Shown here: positions 7,752 through 16,252 of the stretch, one piece after another
Position numbering within the stretch: position 1 is the first letter of the stretch
Layout: each line of letters begins with the position of its first letter
Source of the DNA: CAWIJK01 sp963836375
GTDB taxonomy: Bacteria > Actinomycetota > Acidimicrobiia > Acidimicrobiales > RAAP-2
DNA length: 64,000 bases
Direction: 5' to 3'
Assembly (NCBI GenBank): GCA_963836375.1
Contig: CAWIJK010000001.1
Location: 868,001-932,000 of the forward strand
The notes under the pieces: model-generated
Databases searched by the model: none
Told to the model about the DNA's origin: nothing
The model's input: only the letters and a program-made list of their open reading frames with translations
Program-made: the position numbers and the translations under genes

Positions 7752-8615
7752 CTACGGACCGCCCCGGCGCACCAGCCGGGTGCGCGCCCGCGGCGGCCTC
7801 CAGTCAGGGGGCTTCTCGATGACCAGCCCGATCGAGGTGGTGACGAACTCGCCCAGGCGGGTCCGCAGGTGGGTGTCGCTGAACGGAGGGACGTCGACAT
7901 GGCGGTCGGCCGGGGTGTCGCCCTCGGTGAAGTCGCAGGTGATGACGAAGCCCTGCGCCCGAAGGCGCCGGACCAGCCCCTCGATGTCGCGACGGCGGTA
8001 GAGGACGGTGGCGGCATGGTCGATCGTCGCCTCGTCCGAAGAGACGTTGAACTCGGTGGTGTGCACGGCCACCCCCCCCGGGACCAGACAGCGCATCTGG
8101 GCGGTCACGAAGTCGAGCCCGGCGCCGAGGCTCCCCAGGTGCTCGAAGGCGCACGAGGACCAGGTGAAGTCGAAGCCTTCCAGGTCGTTGGGGACGTGGT
8201 TCATGTCGACGTGGCGGTACCGCACCCGGCTGGTGAATTCGTCGGGAGGACACAGCCCTTGGTCGTTGAGTCCCTGCAGGCCGCCGGCGTACTCGGACCC
8301 GGTGTCCGTCCATCCGGCGTCCTCGGCCTCAACCGGCCCGAGGTCGGTGGCCACGAGGTCGACTCCGAGCGAGGCGAAGAGCGCCACCAGGGGTTCGCGG
8401 CCCACCCCGAAACCGAGGCCCCGGCGCCCGGGGGCCAGCATGCCCCGCTCGGCGAGCGCCTGGCAGATGAAGAGCCACTCCCACATCTTCCGGTGCATCA
8501 CGAAGGGCTTGGGATCGGTCCCGTCGGCGTCCCAGATCGGGCGCAGGCGTTCGGACCACGCCAGCAGGGCGGGGGAGGTCAGCGACCGCTGCGTGCACAG
8601 TTGCGAGGTGAGCAC
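7752..8615 (-). CDS. SAM-dependent methyltransferase
   Basis: The motif GRRGLGFGVGREPL is the glycine-rich motif I of class I methyltransferases, followed by acidic ATDLGPVEAE. The middle part FDFTWSSCAFEHLGSL matches the FDxxxSxxxxEH pattern of Rossmann methyltransferases. GTG 8615 gives 287 residues; a longer open frame upstream reaches into the oppositely oriented thioesterase gene and is not believed. Substrate unknown, possibly a sugar or small metabolite. Confidence 0.8.
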   Translation of the reverse strand: MLTSQLCTQRSLTSPALLAWSERLRPIWDADGTDPKPFVMHRKMWEWLFICQALAERGMLAPGRRGLGFGVGREPLVALFASLGVDLVATDLGPVEAEDAGWTDTGSEYAGGLQGLNDQGLCPPDEFTSRVRYRHVDMNHVPNDLEGFDFTWSSCAFEHLGSLGAGLDFVTAQMRCLVPGGVAVHTTEFNVSSDEATIDHAATVLYRRRDIEGLVRRLRAQGFVITCDFTEGDTPADRHVDVPPFSDTHLRTRLGEFVTTSIGLVIEKPPDWRPPRARTRLVRRGGP

Positions 8616-8842
8616 GGACCCCGATGCTCCCACACCGACATCTGGTGGCGCCCACCGATCCGGGGCCCCGGCACCGTGCCGGCCCACCGCACGACCCGGC
8701 GTCGAGAACCCCGGGGCAATCGTCGGACCGGACGCACCTTGGGATCGGTGGCACCCGGCGCACGGCCACTGGTCGAACCCGTCGTCACCGGGCCCGCGCA
8801 AGTCCGGGGCCGGCCGGCCGGGTCCCCGGTAACCTCGCTTGG

Positions 8843-9664
8843 ATGGACGCCCGGGAGTTCCTCGGCATGGCCCCGTTGGGCGACAAGCTGCACTGGCGGA
8901 TGACCGTCGTGCCCGAGCTGGCCACCCCGGGCCGCTTCCTCTTCGGCGGCTGCGGCCTCGGGGCCGGACTGGTGGCGCTCGAGGCGGCGGCCGGCCGGCC
9001 GACGGTCTGGGCGACCGCGCAGTACCTCTCCTACGCACCAACCGGCAGCACGGTGGACTACGAGGTGACCTTCGGCGCCACCGGGAAGAACGTGAGCCAG
9101 GCGCGGGCCGTCGCCCGGGTTGAGGGACGCGAGATCCTGACCGTCAACGCCGCCCTCGGGCTCGGCCGGGCCGAGATCGGCGGCGCCTGGGTGGAGCGGC
9201 CTCGGGTACCGCCACCCGAGGACTGCCCGGTCCGCAAGCTCCCCCAGATGTTCACCAACAGCATCCTCGACCGCATCGACGTCCGGGTGGCCAAGGGCCG
9301 GATGTTCGAGGACCTCAAGGGCTCGGCCGGTGACCCTGACTCGGCCCTGTGGGCCAGGGTGCCCGGACACCTCGAGCCGTCGGCCGCCACCCTCGCCATC
9401 TTCGGCGACTACGTCTCGGGCGGGGTTTCCCAGCCCCTGGGCCGCCGGACCATGGCCCGAAGCCTGGACAACACCCTGCGGGTGGCCCAGCTGCGGCCGA
9501 CCGAGTGGGTGCTGTGCGACATCCGCATCCACGCCGTCGTCGACGGCTACGCCCAGGGGACCGCTTTCCTCTGGTCCGAAGACGGCACCCTTCTGGCCAC
9601 GGCCAGCCAGTCCATGTCCATCAAGTTCTGGCCGGACGACGAGCCGCTGCCGCAAGCGACCTGA
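8843..9664 (+). CDS. Acyl-CoA thioesterase, double hotdog
   Basis: A 273-residue protein whose VTFGATGKNVSQARAVARVEGREILTVNAALG matches the TesB-like/4HBT_3 hotdog fold, with a second hotdog half later (ATLAIFGDYVSGG...). It probably hydrolyses acyl-CoA to free acid. ATG 8843 is chosen since the family N-terminus begins there. Head-to-head with the methyltransferase gene. Confidence 0.8.
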   Translation: MDAREFLGMAPLGDKLHWRMTVVPELATPGRFLFGGCGLGAGLVALEAAAGRPTVWATAQYLSYAPTGSTVDYEVTFGATGKNVSQARAVARVEGREILTVNAALGLGRAEIGGAWVERPRVPPPEDCPVRKLPQMFTNSILDRIDVRVAKGRMFEDLKGSAGDPDSALWARVPGHLEPSAATLAIFGDYVSGGVSQPLGRRTMARSLDNTLRVAQLRPTEWVLCDIRIHAVVDGYAQGTAFLWSEDGTLLATASQSMSIKFWPDDEPLPQAT

Positions 9665-9896
9665 GGGTCGACCGGGCTCGGGGGACGCGCCGGCGGGGGA
9701 CCCCGGGGCCTGCTCAGCGAGTATCGGGCCGGCGGGCGGCGGTCAAGCCAGTGCCCCGGAGCCGCAGGGCCACGCCGGACCACGAGAATCGGCACGACGC
9801 GGTGTTCGCCTCGACGGCCCCCGTCGCGGCGGGTCCATCACGTTAAGCTCACCCGGTCCCCGGGCTACCAGGTTGGGGCGACCTTAGGGAGACACC

Positions 9897-11921
9897 GTGG
9901 ACGATGTTCATCGCAGTTATCGGCGCGCCGTGCTCAGCGGTGTCCTATTGGGTGCGTTCCTCCTCGTTCCCGGGGTCATGAAGGCGGGGGCGAACACGAC
10001 AACCGACCTCTACGTGGCCCAGAGCGGGTCCGGCGCGGTGTGCACGCAGGCCACTCCGTGCGGATCGGTCGAAACTGCTGTCTCGGTTGCCTCCGGCCTG
10101 ACTGATGACGTCGTCATCAACGTCGGAGCCGGCAGCTACAACGAGGCGAGTGGCGTCACCATCTCGGGGAACAGCGAGTCGTCACTCACCATCAGCGGGG
10201 CCGGGTCGTCGTCGACCACCGTGCAGCCTGGCGCGGGTGCGACCCTATTCACCCTCTACCAATCGTTCCCGGTCACCATCGAGGGCGTCACCATCTCGGG
10301 CGCCGACGTCACAGGCGACGCCGGCGGGGTAGCCAGCTTCGACTCCGGGGGCCTCACCTTGTCCGATGACATGATCGCTCACAACGCCGCCTCCAACGAA
10401 GGCGGCGGGGTCGACAACGGCGGAAGTCTGACGATGACCGACGACACCGTCTCGGGCAACTCGGCCATCGACGGTGGCGGGATCGAGAACGATGGCGGCA
10501 CGCTTACCATGAACGACGACACCGTCTCTTCGAATACGGGGGGTAACGGAGCCGGGCTGGACTTCACCAACGGAGGCTCGGTCTCGGTGACCAACACCAC
10601 GTTCTTCCACAACACGGCCGCAGACGAGGGCGGTGCCTTTCACTCCTACGGCACCCGCAACACCTTCGTGGATGACACCTTCGCCGACAACACCTCCACC
10701 GGGTCGGAGGGCGGGGCCATCGGCCTGGAAAGCCCCACAACGGCTGCTGACATCACGGTGTGGAATTCCCTATTCTCCGGTAACACCGGGGGGGGCAGCT
10801 GCTACGCCCCGTATCCCGCGCCCATCGTGACCGATGGAGGTCACAACGTGGCCGACGACACCAGCTGCGGGTTCGGGGCCACCAGCGTCTCGGGCTCGAC
10901 CACCATCGGCACCCTCGCACTCGCCGCCAACGGCTCGAGCGGGCCGGAGACCGCCGCCCTCAGCACATCGAGCTCGGCCTTCGGTGAGGTCCCCGCCGCG
11001 GCCTGCACGGTCGCGGCCGACGAGCGGGGCCTGCCCCGACCCGGAACGGGCTACACCAGCTGTGACGCCGGCGCCTTCGAGCTTCAGGGCACGATCACGC
11101 CCCCCGCACCGCCGGCGGCCACATCGGGCTACGACCTGGCGGGTTCGGACGGCGGGGTCTTCGTTTTCCCGGTCGGCCAGGCCTCGGGCTTCTTCGGGTC
11201 GCTGCCCGGACTCGGGGTCAAGGTGACCGACATCGTGGGCATCGTGCCCACCAACAACTTCAGCGGCTACAACCTGGTGGGTTCCGACGGTGGGGTGTTC
11301 GTCTTCCCGGTCGGCCAGTCCAGTGGTTTCTTCGGATCCCTCCCCGGGCTCGGGGTGAGCGTGAACAACATCGTGGGCATCGTGCCCACCAACAACGACC
11401 AGGGCTACGACCTGGTGGGGAACGACGGGGGGGTCTTCGTGTTCCCGGTCGGACAGTCGAGCGGCTTCTACGGATCGCTGCCCGCGCTCGGGGTCCACGT
11501 GAACGACATCGTGGGCATCGTGGCCACCCCGGGGGGAGGCGGCTACTTCCTGGTCGGCAAGGACGGCGGGGTCTTCACTTTTGGCAACGCCCCCTTCTTG
11601 GGCTCGCTGCCCAGCATCGGGGTTTCGGTGGATGACATCTCGGGCATCGCGTCCACCAGCAACGGCCAGGGCTACTACGTGGTGGGGGCAAACGGGTCAG
11701 TCTACGGCTTCGGCAACGCCAACTCCTACGGCTCGCTCCCCGCCCTCGGCGTCATGGTCAGCAACATCGTGAGCATCGTGCCCACCCCCGACGGTGGGGG
11801 CTACTGGCTTATCGGCTCCGACGGCGGGGTCTTTGCCTTCGGTGACGCGGTCAGCCAGGGGTCGCTGCCCGGACTCGGGGTCAAGGTGAACAACGTGGTC
11901 GGCGCGGTGCCGACCGGCTGA
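9897..11921 (+). CDS. Secreted parallel beta-helix protein with six-unit repeat tail
   Basis: GTG 9897 follows AGGGAG. A basic N-terminus and hydrophobic core form a signal peptide, ending near AGAN (residue 33). Residues about 40-400 have DDxVSxN and GGG(V/I)xN patterns repeated as in right-handed beta-helix (polymorphic outer-membrane/choice-of-anchor-Q type) surface proteins. From residue about 410 to 674 there are six tandem units of 43-46 residues with core GYxLxGxDGGVFxF...GSLPxLGVxVxxIVGI. The same tail ends the protein at 12905. It is likely an exported cell-surface or extracellular protein. The ligand is unknown. Confidence 0.85.
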   Translation: MDDVHRSYRRAVLSGVLLGAFLLVPGVMKAGANTTTDLYVAQSGSGAVCTQATPCGSVETAVSVASGLTDDVVINVGAGSYNEASGVTISGNSESSLTISGAGSSSTTVQPGAGATLFTLYQSFPVTIEGVTISGADVTGDAGGVASFDSGGLTLSDDMIAHNAASNEGGGVDNGGSLTMTDDTVSGNSAIDGGGIENDGGTLTMNDDTVSSNTGGNGAGLDFTNGGSVSVTNTTFFHNTAADEGGAFHSYGTRNTFVDDTFADNTSTGSEGGAIGLESPTTAADITVWNSLFSGNTGGGSCYAPYPAPIVTDGGHNVADDTSCGFGATSVSGSTTIGTLALAANGSSGPETAALSTSSSAFGEVPAAACTVAADERGLPRPGTGYTSCDAGAFELQGTITPPAPPAATSGYDLAGSDGGVFVFPVGQASGFFGSLPGLGVKVTDIVGIVPTNNFSGYNLVGSDGGVFVFPVGQSSGFFGSLPGLGVSVNNIVGIVPTNNDQGYDLVGNDGGVFVFPVGQSSGFYGSLPALGVHVNDIVGIVATPGGGGYFLVGKDGGVFTFGNAPFLGSLPSIGVSVDDISGIASTSNGQGYYVVGANGSVYGFGNANSYGSLPALGVMVSNIVSIVPTPDGGGYWLIGSDGGVFAFGDAVSQGSLPGLGVKVNNVVGAVPTG

Positions 11922-11980
11922 GACCCGCAGGCCTGGCCGCGGACACGCGCGACGAACCATTCTGGGTGCCTACTCCGGGC

Positions 11981-12093
11981 GGCCGCCCAACGCAAAAAGC
12001 CCTTGCGGACCTTTGGCTGGGCGGCCCCATCAGCGGCGTTCTCGGGTTCGGATTCATGCTGCTCGACGCGCTTGGCCAGCTGGTCGGCCCGCC
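11981..12093 (-). pseudogene. Fragment of HTH antitoxin-like gene
   Basis: On the minus strand the segment reads ADQLAKRVEQHESEPENAAD and then a KVRKGFLRWAA piece. Both align residue by residue with the intact antitoxin-like protein at 15387-15668 (ADQLAKRFEEHESESENVAD, RVRKAFLRRAA). The start and HTH end are missing, so this is a dead fragment of the same family. Confidence 0.7.
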
Positions 12094-12165
12094 CGTTGGC
12101 GCGCCTCTATGATTCGGGTTGCAAGGCAGATGGTCGCGATCACCGCCCTCGAATGGAGGACACCC

Positions 12166-12222
12166 ATGAGTAGGCATTGTGTGCCTGACTTCTGTGAATC
12201 CGAGGCGAGGGCCGGGAGGTGA
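12166..12222 (+). CDS. Possible 18-aa leader peptide
   Basis: ATG 12166 sits six bases after GGAGGA, and the reading frame MSRHCVPDFCESEARAGR ends in TGA that overlaps the GTG start of the next gene. The strong ribosome site and stop-start overlap suggest translational coupling. Not tested; the peptide has no recognised family. Confidence 0.4.
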   Translation: MSRHCVPDFCESEARAGR

Positions 12223-12671
12223 GCGCCTCCAGACGCATGTGGGCCGGTTTCATTCTTTTCATCGTGCTGTTCTTGGTCGCCAACGCGGGCTTCAAGCAGT
12301 ACACGACGTGGCCGCGAGGGCTTGTGTGGGGAGCTATGGTGGCTGCCTGGTTGGCCTTCATTTACGCGATGTACGTGTTCTACTTCGACGTCACGCGTGG
12401 TGATCGTCACCTCCAGAAGAGCGGGATCAAGGGCACCGCAGTCGTCCTCACCGCGAAGCAGACAAGGACGAAAGCCCAGACGGGGCAGTTCACCTACCAG
12501 GCGCCATTCATCTGGAAGTACACCCTGCGGGTGACGATACCCGGCAAGGCACCGTACGAGTGTACGTGCGGCGTCGCCCGCGACGACATCTCCGAAGGCT
12601 CGACCGTCCCTGTCGTGGTGAGCCGCTTCAATCGACGGAGCGTGGCCTTTCTCGATCGCGTGTCTGCCTGA
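12219..12671 (+). CDS. Membrane protein, DUF3592-like
   Basis: 150 residues: two N-terminal membrane spans (about 8-24 and 36-56), then a soluble strand-rich domain with GIKGTAVVLTAKQT and a YECTCGVARDDISEGSTVPVVV segment. The layout matches DUF3592-type proteins. GTG 12219 overlaps the stop of the short upstream frame. ATG 12237 is a possible alternative. Confidence 0.6.
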   Translation: MSASRRMWAGFILFIVLFLVANAGFKQYTTWPRGLVWGAMVAAWLAFIYAMYVFYFDVTRGDRHLQKSGIKGTAVVLTAKQTRTKAQTGQFTYQAPFIWKYTLRVTIPGKAPYECTCGVARDDISEGSTVPVVVSRFNRRSVAFLDRVSA

Positions 12672-12904
12672 GGCTCGGTCACATCTCAGCCTTAAGCGAG
12701 GGGCCCGGTACTTTCCCGATGAAGGCGCCGGGTCGACCTCCTCGCACCGGTTGCCGCTGCGGTGCGCTGGCGCCGCCGACCTCCGAGTCCACCCGATCGG
12801 GCTACCCACCCCCCAAAGGTCACCCGGACCGCCCGCCAGCGGCCATCCGCTAGCTTTTCGGCCGACGGTGACGCTGCGCTGGCGCCGCCCACCAAAGGAG
12901 CGCC

Positions 12905-15058
12905 ATGCCCGCCATCTCGCCCACTCAGCCCCGACGCCTCGACCGGGGGCCCCGGCCCCACCGGGGATTGGGCGCCCTAGTGGCGCTCGTCGCCGGCGGG
13001 GCGCTGGCCGCACCGATGTCGGCGACCGTGGTCACCCTCGCTGCCACCCCCGCTGGGGCCGCCAGCCTCAGCCCGACCGCCTATGTCGCCAACGACGCCC
13101 TCGACACGCTCAGCCCCATCGACATCGCCACTAACACCGCGGGGACCCAGATCAGCGTCGACACCACCCCACTGTTCTCGGCCATCACCCCCGACGCCAA
13201 GACAGTCTACGTGACGGTCTACGGCGACGACGCCGTCACTCCTGTTTCGACCGCCACCAACCAGGCCCTCCCCCCGATCGCCGCGGGCAACGAGCCTTAC
13301 GGCATCGCCATCGCTCCCGACGGCAAGACCGCCTACGTGACCGACCAGTCGTCGGACGTGGTCACCCCCATCAACCTGGCCACCGGGACCCCCGAGGCCA
13401 CCATCCCCGTCGGGACCACCCCCGCCGGAATCGCCATCACCCCTGACGGTCGGACCGCGTATGTGGTCAACCGAGACTCGAACAATGTGACCCCCATCAA
13501 CCTGACGACCACCCCGCCCACCCCCGGGACCCCGATCCCGGTCGGCGTCGACCCCGGGAACATCGCAATCACGCCGAGCGGGACCACGGCCTATGTCGTC
13601 GACTCCGGCAGCAACGCGGTGACCCCGATCAACATCGCCACCAACACCGCCGGCACCCCCATCACAGTCGGGAACCGGCCCTTCGACATCGGCATCACCC
13701 CGAACGGCAAGACCGCCTATGTGAGCAACGCCCTCGACGACACCGTCACCGCCATCTCCACTGGCACCGACACCGCCGGGCCGGCCATCCCTGCCGGCCA
13801 CAGCCCCGGGGGGATCGCCATCTCTCCCGACGGCACCACCGCCTATGTCTCGGATGAATCGGGCGCCACGGTGACCCCGATCGCCACCGCCTCGAACACG
13901 GCCGGGACCCCGATCCCGGTCGGGATCGGACCGGCAGGGATCGCTATCACCCCCGACCAGGCCCCGGCCGCCGCCTTCACCACGACGTCGGGGACCCCGG
14001 GGAACCCGACCACCTTCGACGCCTCGGCCTCGTCTTCGCCGGTCGGGTCCATTGCTTCGTACACCTGGAACTTCGGTGACGGGACCACGACCACGACGAC
14101 CAGTGCCACCACCACCCACACCTACGCCGCCCCGGGCACCTATTCGGCGACGCTTACGGTCACCAACACCCAGGGGACGTCGACCACCCAGGTCTTCACC
14201 GGCCAGACCGTGTCCAACAACGGGGGGCCCTCGGCCACGGTGACCCAGTCGGTGTCCACCGCCGGCTACGACCTGGCCGGCTCGGACGGCGGGGTCTTCG
14301 TCTTCCCGGTCGGCCAGGCCTCGGGCTTCTTCGGGTCCCTGCCCGGCCTCGGGGTCAAGGTGAACAACATCGTGGGCATCGTGCCCACCAACAACTTCAC
14401 CGGCTACAACCTGGTGGGTTCCGACGGTGGGGTGTTCGTCTTCCCGGTCGGCCAGTCCAGTGGTTTCTTCGGATCCCTCCCCGGGCTCGGGGTGAGCGTG
14501 AACAACATCGTGGGCATCGTGCCCACCAACAACGACCAGGGCTACGACCTGGTGGGGAACGACGGGGGGGTCTTCGTGTTCCCGGTCGGCCAGTCCGCCG
14601 GCTTCTACGGCTCGTTGCCCTCGATGAACGTCCACGTGAGCAACATTGTGGGCATCGTGGCCTCCCCGGGGGGCGGGGGCTACTTCCTGGTCGGCAAGGA
14701 CGGGGGGGTCTTCGTATTCGGCAATGCGCCCTTCTTCGGGTCCCTGCCGGGCATCGGGGTCTCGGTCAACAACATCGTGGGGATCGCCTCGACCCCCGAC
14801 GGCCAGGGCTACTACGTAGTCGGGGCCAACGGCGCGGTCTACGGGTTCGGGGACGCCAAGTCCTTCGGCTCACTGCCCGGGCTCGGGGTCAGCGTTTCCA
14901 ACATCGTGAGCATCGTGCCCACCCCCGACGGGGGGGGCTACTGGCTCATCGGCTCTGACGGCGGTGTCTTCGCCTTCGGTGACGCTTCCAGCCAGGGGTC
15001 CCTCCCCGGAGTGGGGGTCCATGTGACCAACGTGGTGGGGGCGGTGCCCACCGGCTGA
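12905..15058 (+). CDS. Secreted YVTN beta-propeller / PKD / repeat-tail protein
   Basis: AAGGAG precedes ATG 12905. An export signal ends near TPAGAAS (residue 55). Residues about 60-355 contain seven or so YVTN/NHL-like units (ITPDGKTAYVTN..., ITPDGRTAYVVN...), forming a beta-propeller. Residues about 358-440 form a PKD domain (SYTWNFGDGT...THTYAAPGTYSATLTVTN). From about 455 to 717 the same six-unit GYDLAGSDGGVF module as in the 9897 gene follows. It is likely extracellular or wall-attached. A segment of 189 bp is identical in both genes. Confidence 0.88.
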   Translation: MPAISPTQPRRLDRGPRPHRGLGALVALVAGGALAAPMSATVVTLAATPAGAASLSPTAYVANDALDTLSPIDIATNTAGTQISVDTTPLFSAITPDAKTVYVTVYGDDAVTPVSTATNQALPPIAAGNEPYGIAIAPDGKTAYVTDQSSDVVTPINLATGTPEATIPVGTTPAGIAITPDGRTAYVVNRDSNNVTPINLTTTPPTPGTPIPVGVDPGNIAITPSGTTAYVVDSGSNAVTPINIATNTAGTPITVGNRPFDIGITPNGKTAYVSNALDDTVTAISTGTDTAGPAIPAGHSPGGIAISPDGTTAYVSDESGATVTPIATASNTAGTPIPVGIGPAGIAITPDQAPAAAFTTTSGTPGNPTTFDASASSSPVGSIASYTWNFGDGTTTTTTSATTTHTYAAPGTYSATLTVTNTQGTSTTQVFTGQTVSNNGGPSATVTQSVSTAGYDLAGSDGGVFVFPVGQASGFFGSLPGLGVKVNNIVGIVPTNNFTGYNLVGSDGGVFVFPVGQSSGFFGSLPGLGVSVNNIVGIVPTNNDQGYDLVGNDGGVFVFPVGQSAGFYGSLPSMNVHVSNIVGIVASPGGGGYFLVGKDGGVFVFGNAPFFGSLPGIGVSVNNIVGIASTPDGQGYYVVGANGAVYGFGDAKSFGSLPGLGVSVSNIVSIVPTPDGGGYWLIGSDGGVFAFGDASSQGSLPGVGVHVTNVVGAVPTG

Positions 15059-15063
15059 GAGTG

Positions 15064-15110
15064 AACGGCACCCGGTCCAACGAGACCGAGGCACAGCCAA
15101 GCTCCTTGGT
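15064..15110 (+). repeat. Dispersed repeat Ra, copy 1
   Basis: This 47-bp block beginning AACGGCACCCGGTCCAAC and ending CCTTGGT recurs with few changes at 16011-16058. The two copies flank the toxin-antitoxin remnant and tRNA-like element. No coding sense was found. Confidence 0.6.
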
Positions 15111-15195
15111 GGCAGGTATTCGGGGACGGCAACTTCGCAACTGTCTGCGTTGTCGTCCGTGAGTGGTCCCAGCGCGGCCGGGTAAGGCGAACGCG

Positions 15196-15346
15196 TATAG
15201 CTCAGTCGGTTGGAGCGCGGCAGCACTGATAAAGCGATAACGGCTGTTTTTGGGACGGCGATAGACGACGATACTGCGTCTTAACTGCAAGGATGCAGAC
15301 AGGGGTCAGTCGGAGACGACGCCAGAAGGCGCGAGTTGTAGTCCAA
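15196..15346 (+). repeat. tRNA-Ile-like repeat element, copy A
   Basis: It starts TATAGCTCAGTCGGTT, as in a tRNA-Ile D arm, with CACTGATAAAGC in place of an Ile(GAT) anticodon arm. An unrelated block (ACTGCGTCT... to GAGACGAC) follows and it closes with GCGAGTTGTAGTCC. The 5' acceptor strand is lost here. A closer relative lies at 24806-24971. It is not a working tRNA: the anticodon stem does not pair and no normal T arm follows. Confidence 0.6.
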
Positions 15347-15386
15347 AACAGCCGCCACGCCAGTTGAATTGCTCGAGTCCCCGGTC

Positions 15387-15668
15387 TCAGCGCCTGGTCG
15401 CCGGGGCCCCGTAGCGCTGCCGTGCAGCTTCCCCGGATGTACCGAGCATTGCACCAATAGCTGCCCAGCTATGCCCGTCACCCCTGGCCGCATGGACGGC
15501 GTCCTCTATTGCTTGCTCGGTGGCAGCCCGGCGCAAGAACGCCTTGCGGACCCTTCGCAGGGCGGCCGCATCGGCGACGTTCTCGGACTCGGACTCATGC
15601 TCCTCGAAGCGCTTGGCCAGTTGGTCGGCCTGGCTCACGATCTCCTGGGCCGTTCTGGGCATCGTCAT
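15387..15668 (-). CDS. HTH antitoxin-like protein
   Basis: ATG 15668 shares one base with the stop of the upstream toxin-like frame (TGATG). The protein has a helical N-terminus (QADQLAKRFEEHESE) and a C-terminal HTH (GHSWAAIGAMLGTSGEAARQRYG) typical of a common actinobacterial antitoxin paired with a small RelE/BrnT-like toxin. About 93 residues. It appears intact, though its toxin carries a stop codon. Confidence 0.7.
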   Translation of the reverse strand: MTMPRTAQEIVSQADQLAKRFEEHESESENVADAAALRRVRKAFLRRAATEQAIEDAVHAARGDGHSWAAIGAMLGTSGEAARQRYGAPATRR

Positions 15669-15904
15669 CACCTCAGGTACTTAGGTCGGGCCTCCATGGC
15701 GTGCACGACCACTGGACCGTCGGAGGGGGCCACAACTCCGATCTCGAGCAACCTGCCGGCTCTGTCTCACCCGACGAACATTAAGAGCCGCTCGTCGAAC
15801 TCCTCGATCAGGATGGGATTGTTGTACGCATGGAGGATGTCATGGTCATCGACGCCGTGCCGATGGGCACTCTCGGTGATGATTGGATCGCCCTCCACCT
15901 CCAC
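15668..15904 (-). pseudogene. Small toxin gene with in-frame TGA
   Basis: On the minus strand, GTG 15904 or 15898 opens a frame (ITESAHRHGVDDHDILHAY... to LLMFVG) that hits TGA at 15769-15767. The same frame then continues DRAGRLLEIGVVAPSDGP and VVVHAMEARPKYLR to a stop that overlaps the antitoxin start. Both halves match one conserved toxin family in order (DxDILHA... GPDRxGRLLE... VIHAMxxRPKYL), so the TGA is a nonsense mutation or, less likely, a sequencing error. Too short in each half to stand as a gene. Confidence 0.7.
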
Positions 15905-16010
15905 AGGGTACTTTGGATAGGGCAAAGCTCACAAGTTACCTTGCCGGAGGGCTCTCCGTAGCCCCCAAAGGCTCCTGGCCGCAACCCCGTAGATCAACCC
16001 ACGCTCGCGA

Positions 16011-16114
16011 AACGGCACCCGGTCCAACGGGACCGAAGGCACAGCCGAGCGCCTTGGTACTGCGTCTGAGCTGCACCGATACAGACAGGGGTCTGTCCGA
16101 GACGACAGCAGAAG
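16011..16114 (+). repeat. Dispersed repeats Ra copy 2 plus Rb
   Basis: 16011-16058 repeats 15064-15110. It is joined directly to 16059-16114, which repeats the inner block of the tRNA-like elements (ACTGCGTCTGAGCTGCACC... to GAGACGAC). Here the tRNA-like head is missing, so the blocks are separable modules. No gene in this stretch. Confidence 0.6.
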
Positions 16115-16147
16115 CCATGGCATGCACGATCACTGGTCCGTCGGTCA
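16115..16147 (-). pseudogene. Toxin 3'-end fragment
   Basis: On the minus strand this reads VTDGPVIVHAMA, matching SDGPVVVHAME of the broken toxin at 15668. Only about 11 codons survive. Confidence 0.45.
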
Positions 16148-16252
16148 CCTCGCCATTTCTAAATGACCCTCAGAGTCTCGGGAAGAGGCGTAGCCTCCAA
16201 TCCGCTTGAAAGTGGGGTGACGCCCTAATTGACGGCCTGACAGCATGTATCT

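Noticed and set aside
12977..14635. 552-codon minus-strand frame
   Set aside because: Antisense of the YVTN/PKD gene; its repeats mirror the plus-strand repeats.
15196..15346. Functional tRNA-Ile
   Set aside because: Anticodon stem does not pair, acceptor strand is missing and there is no T arm.
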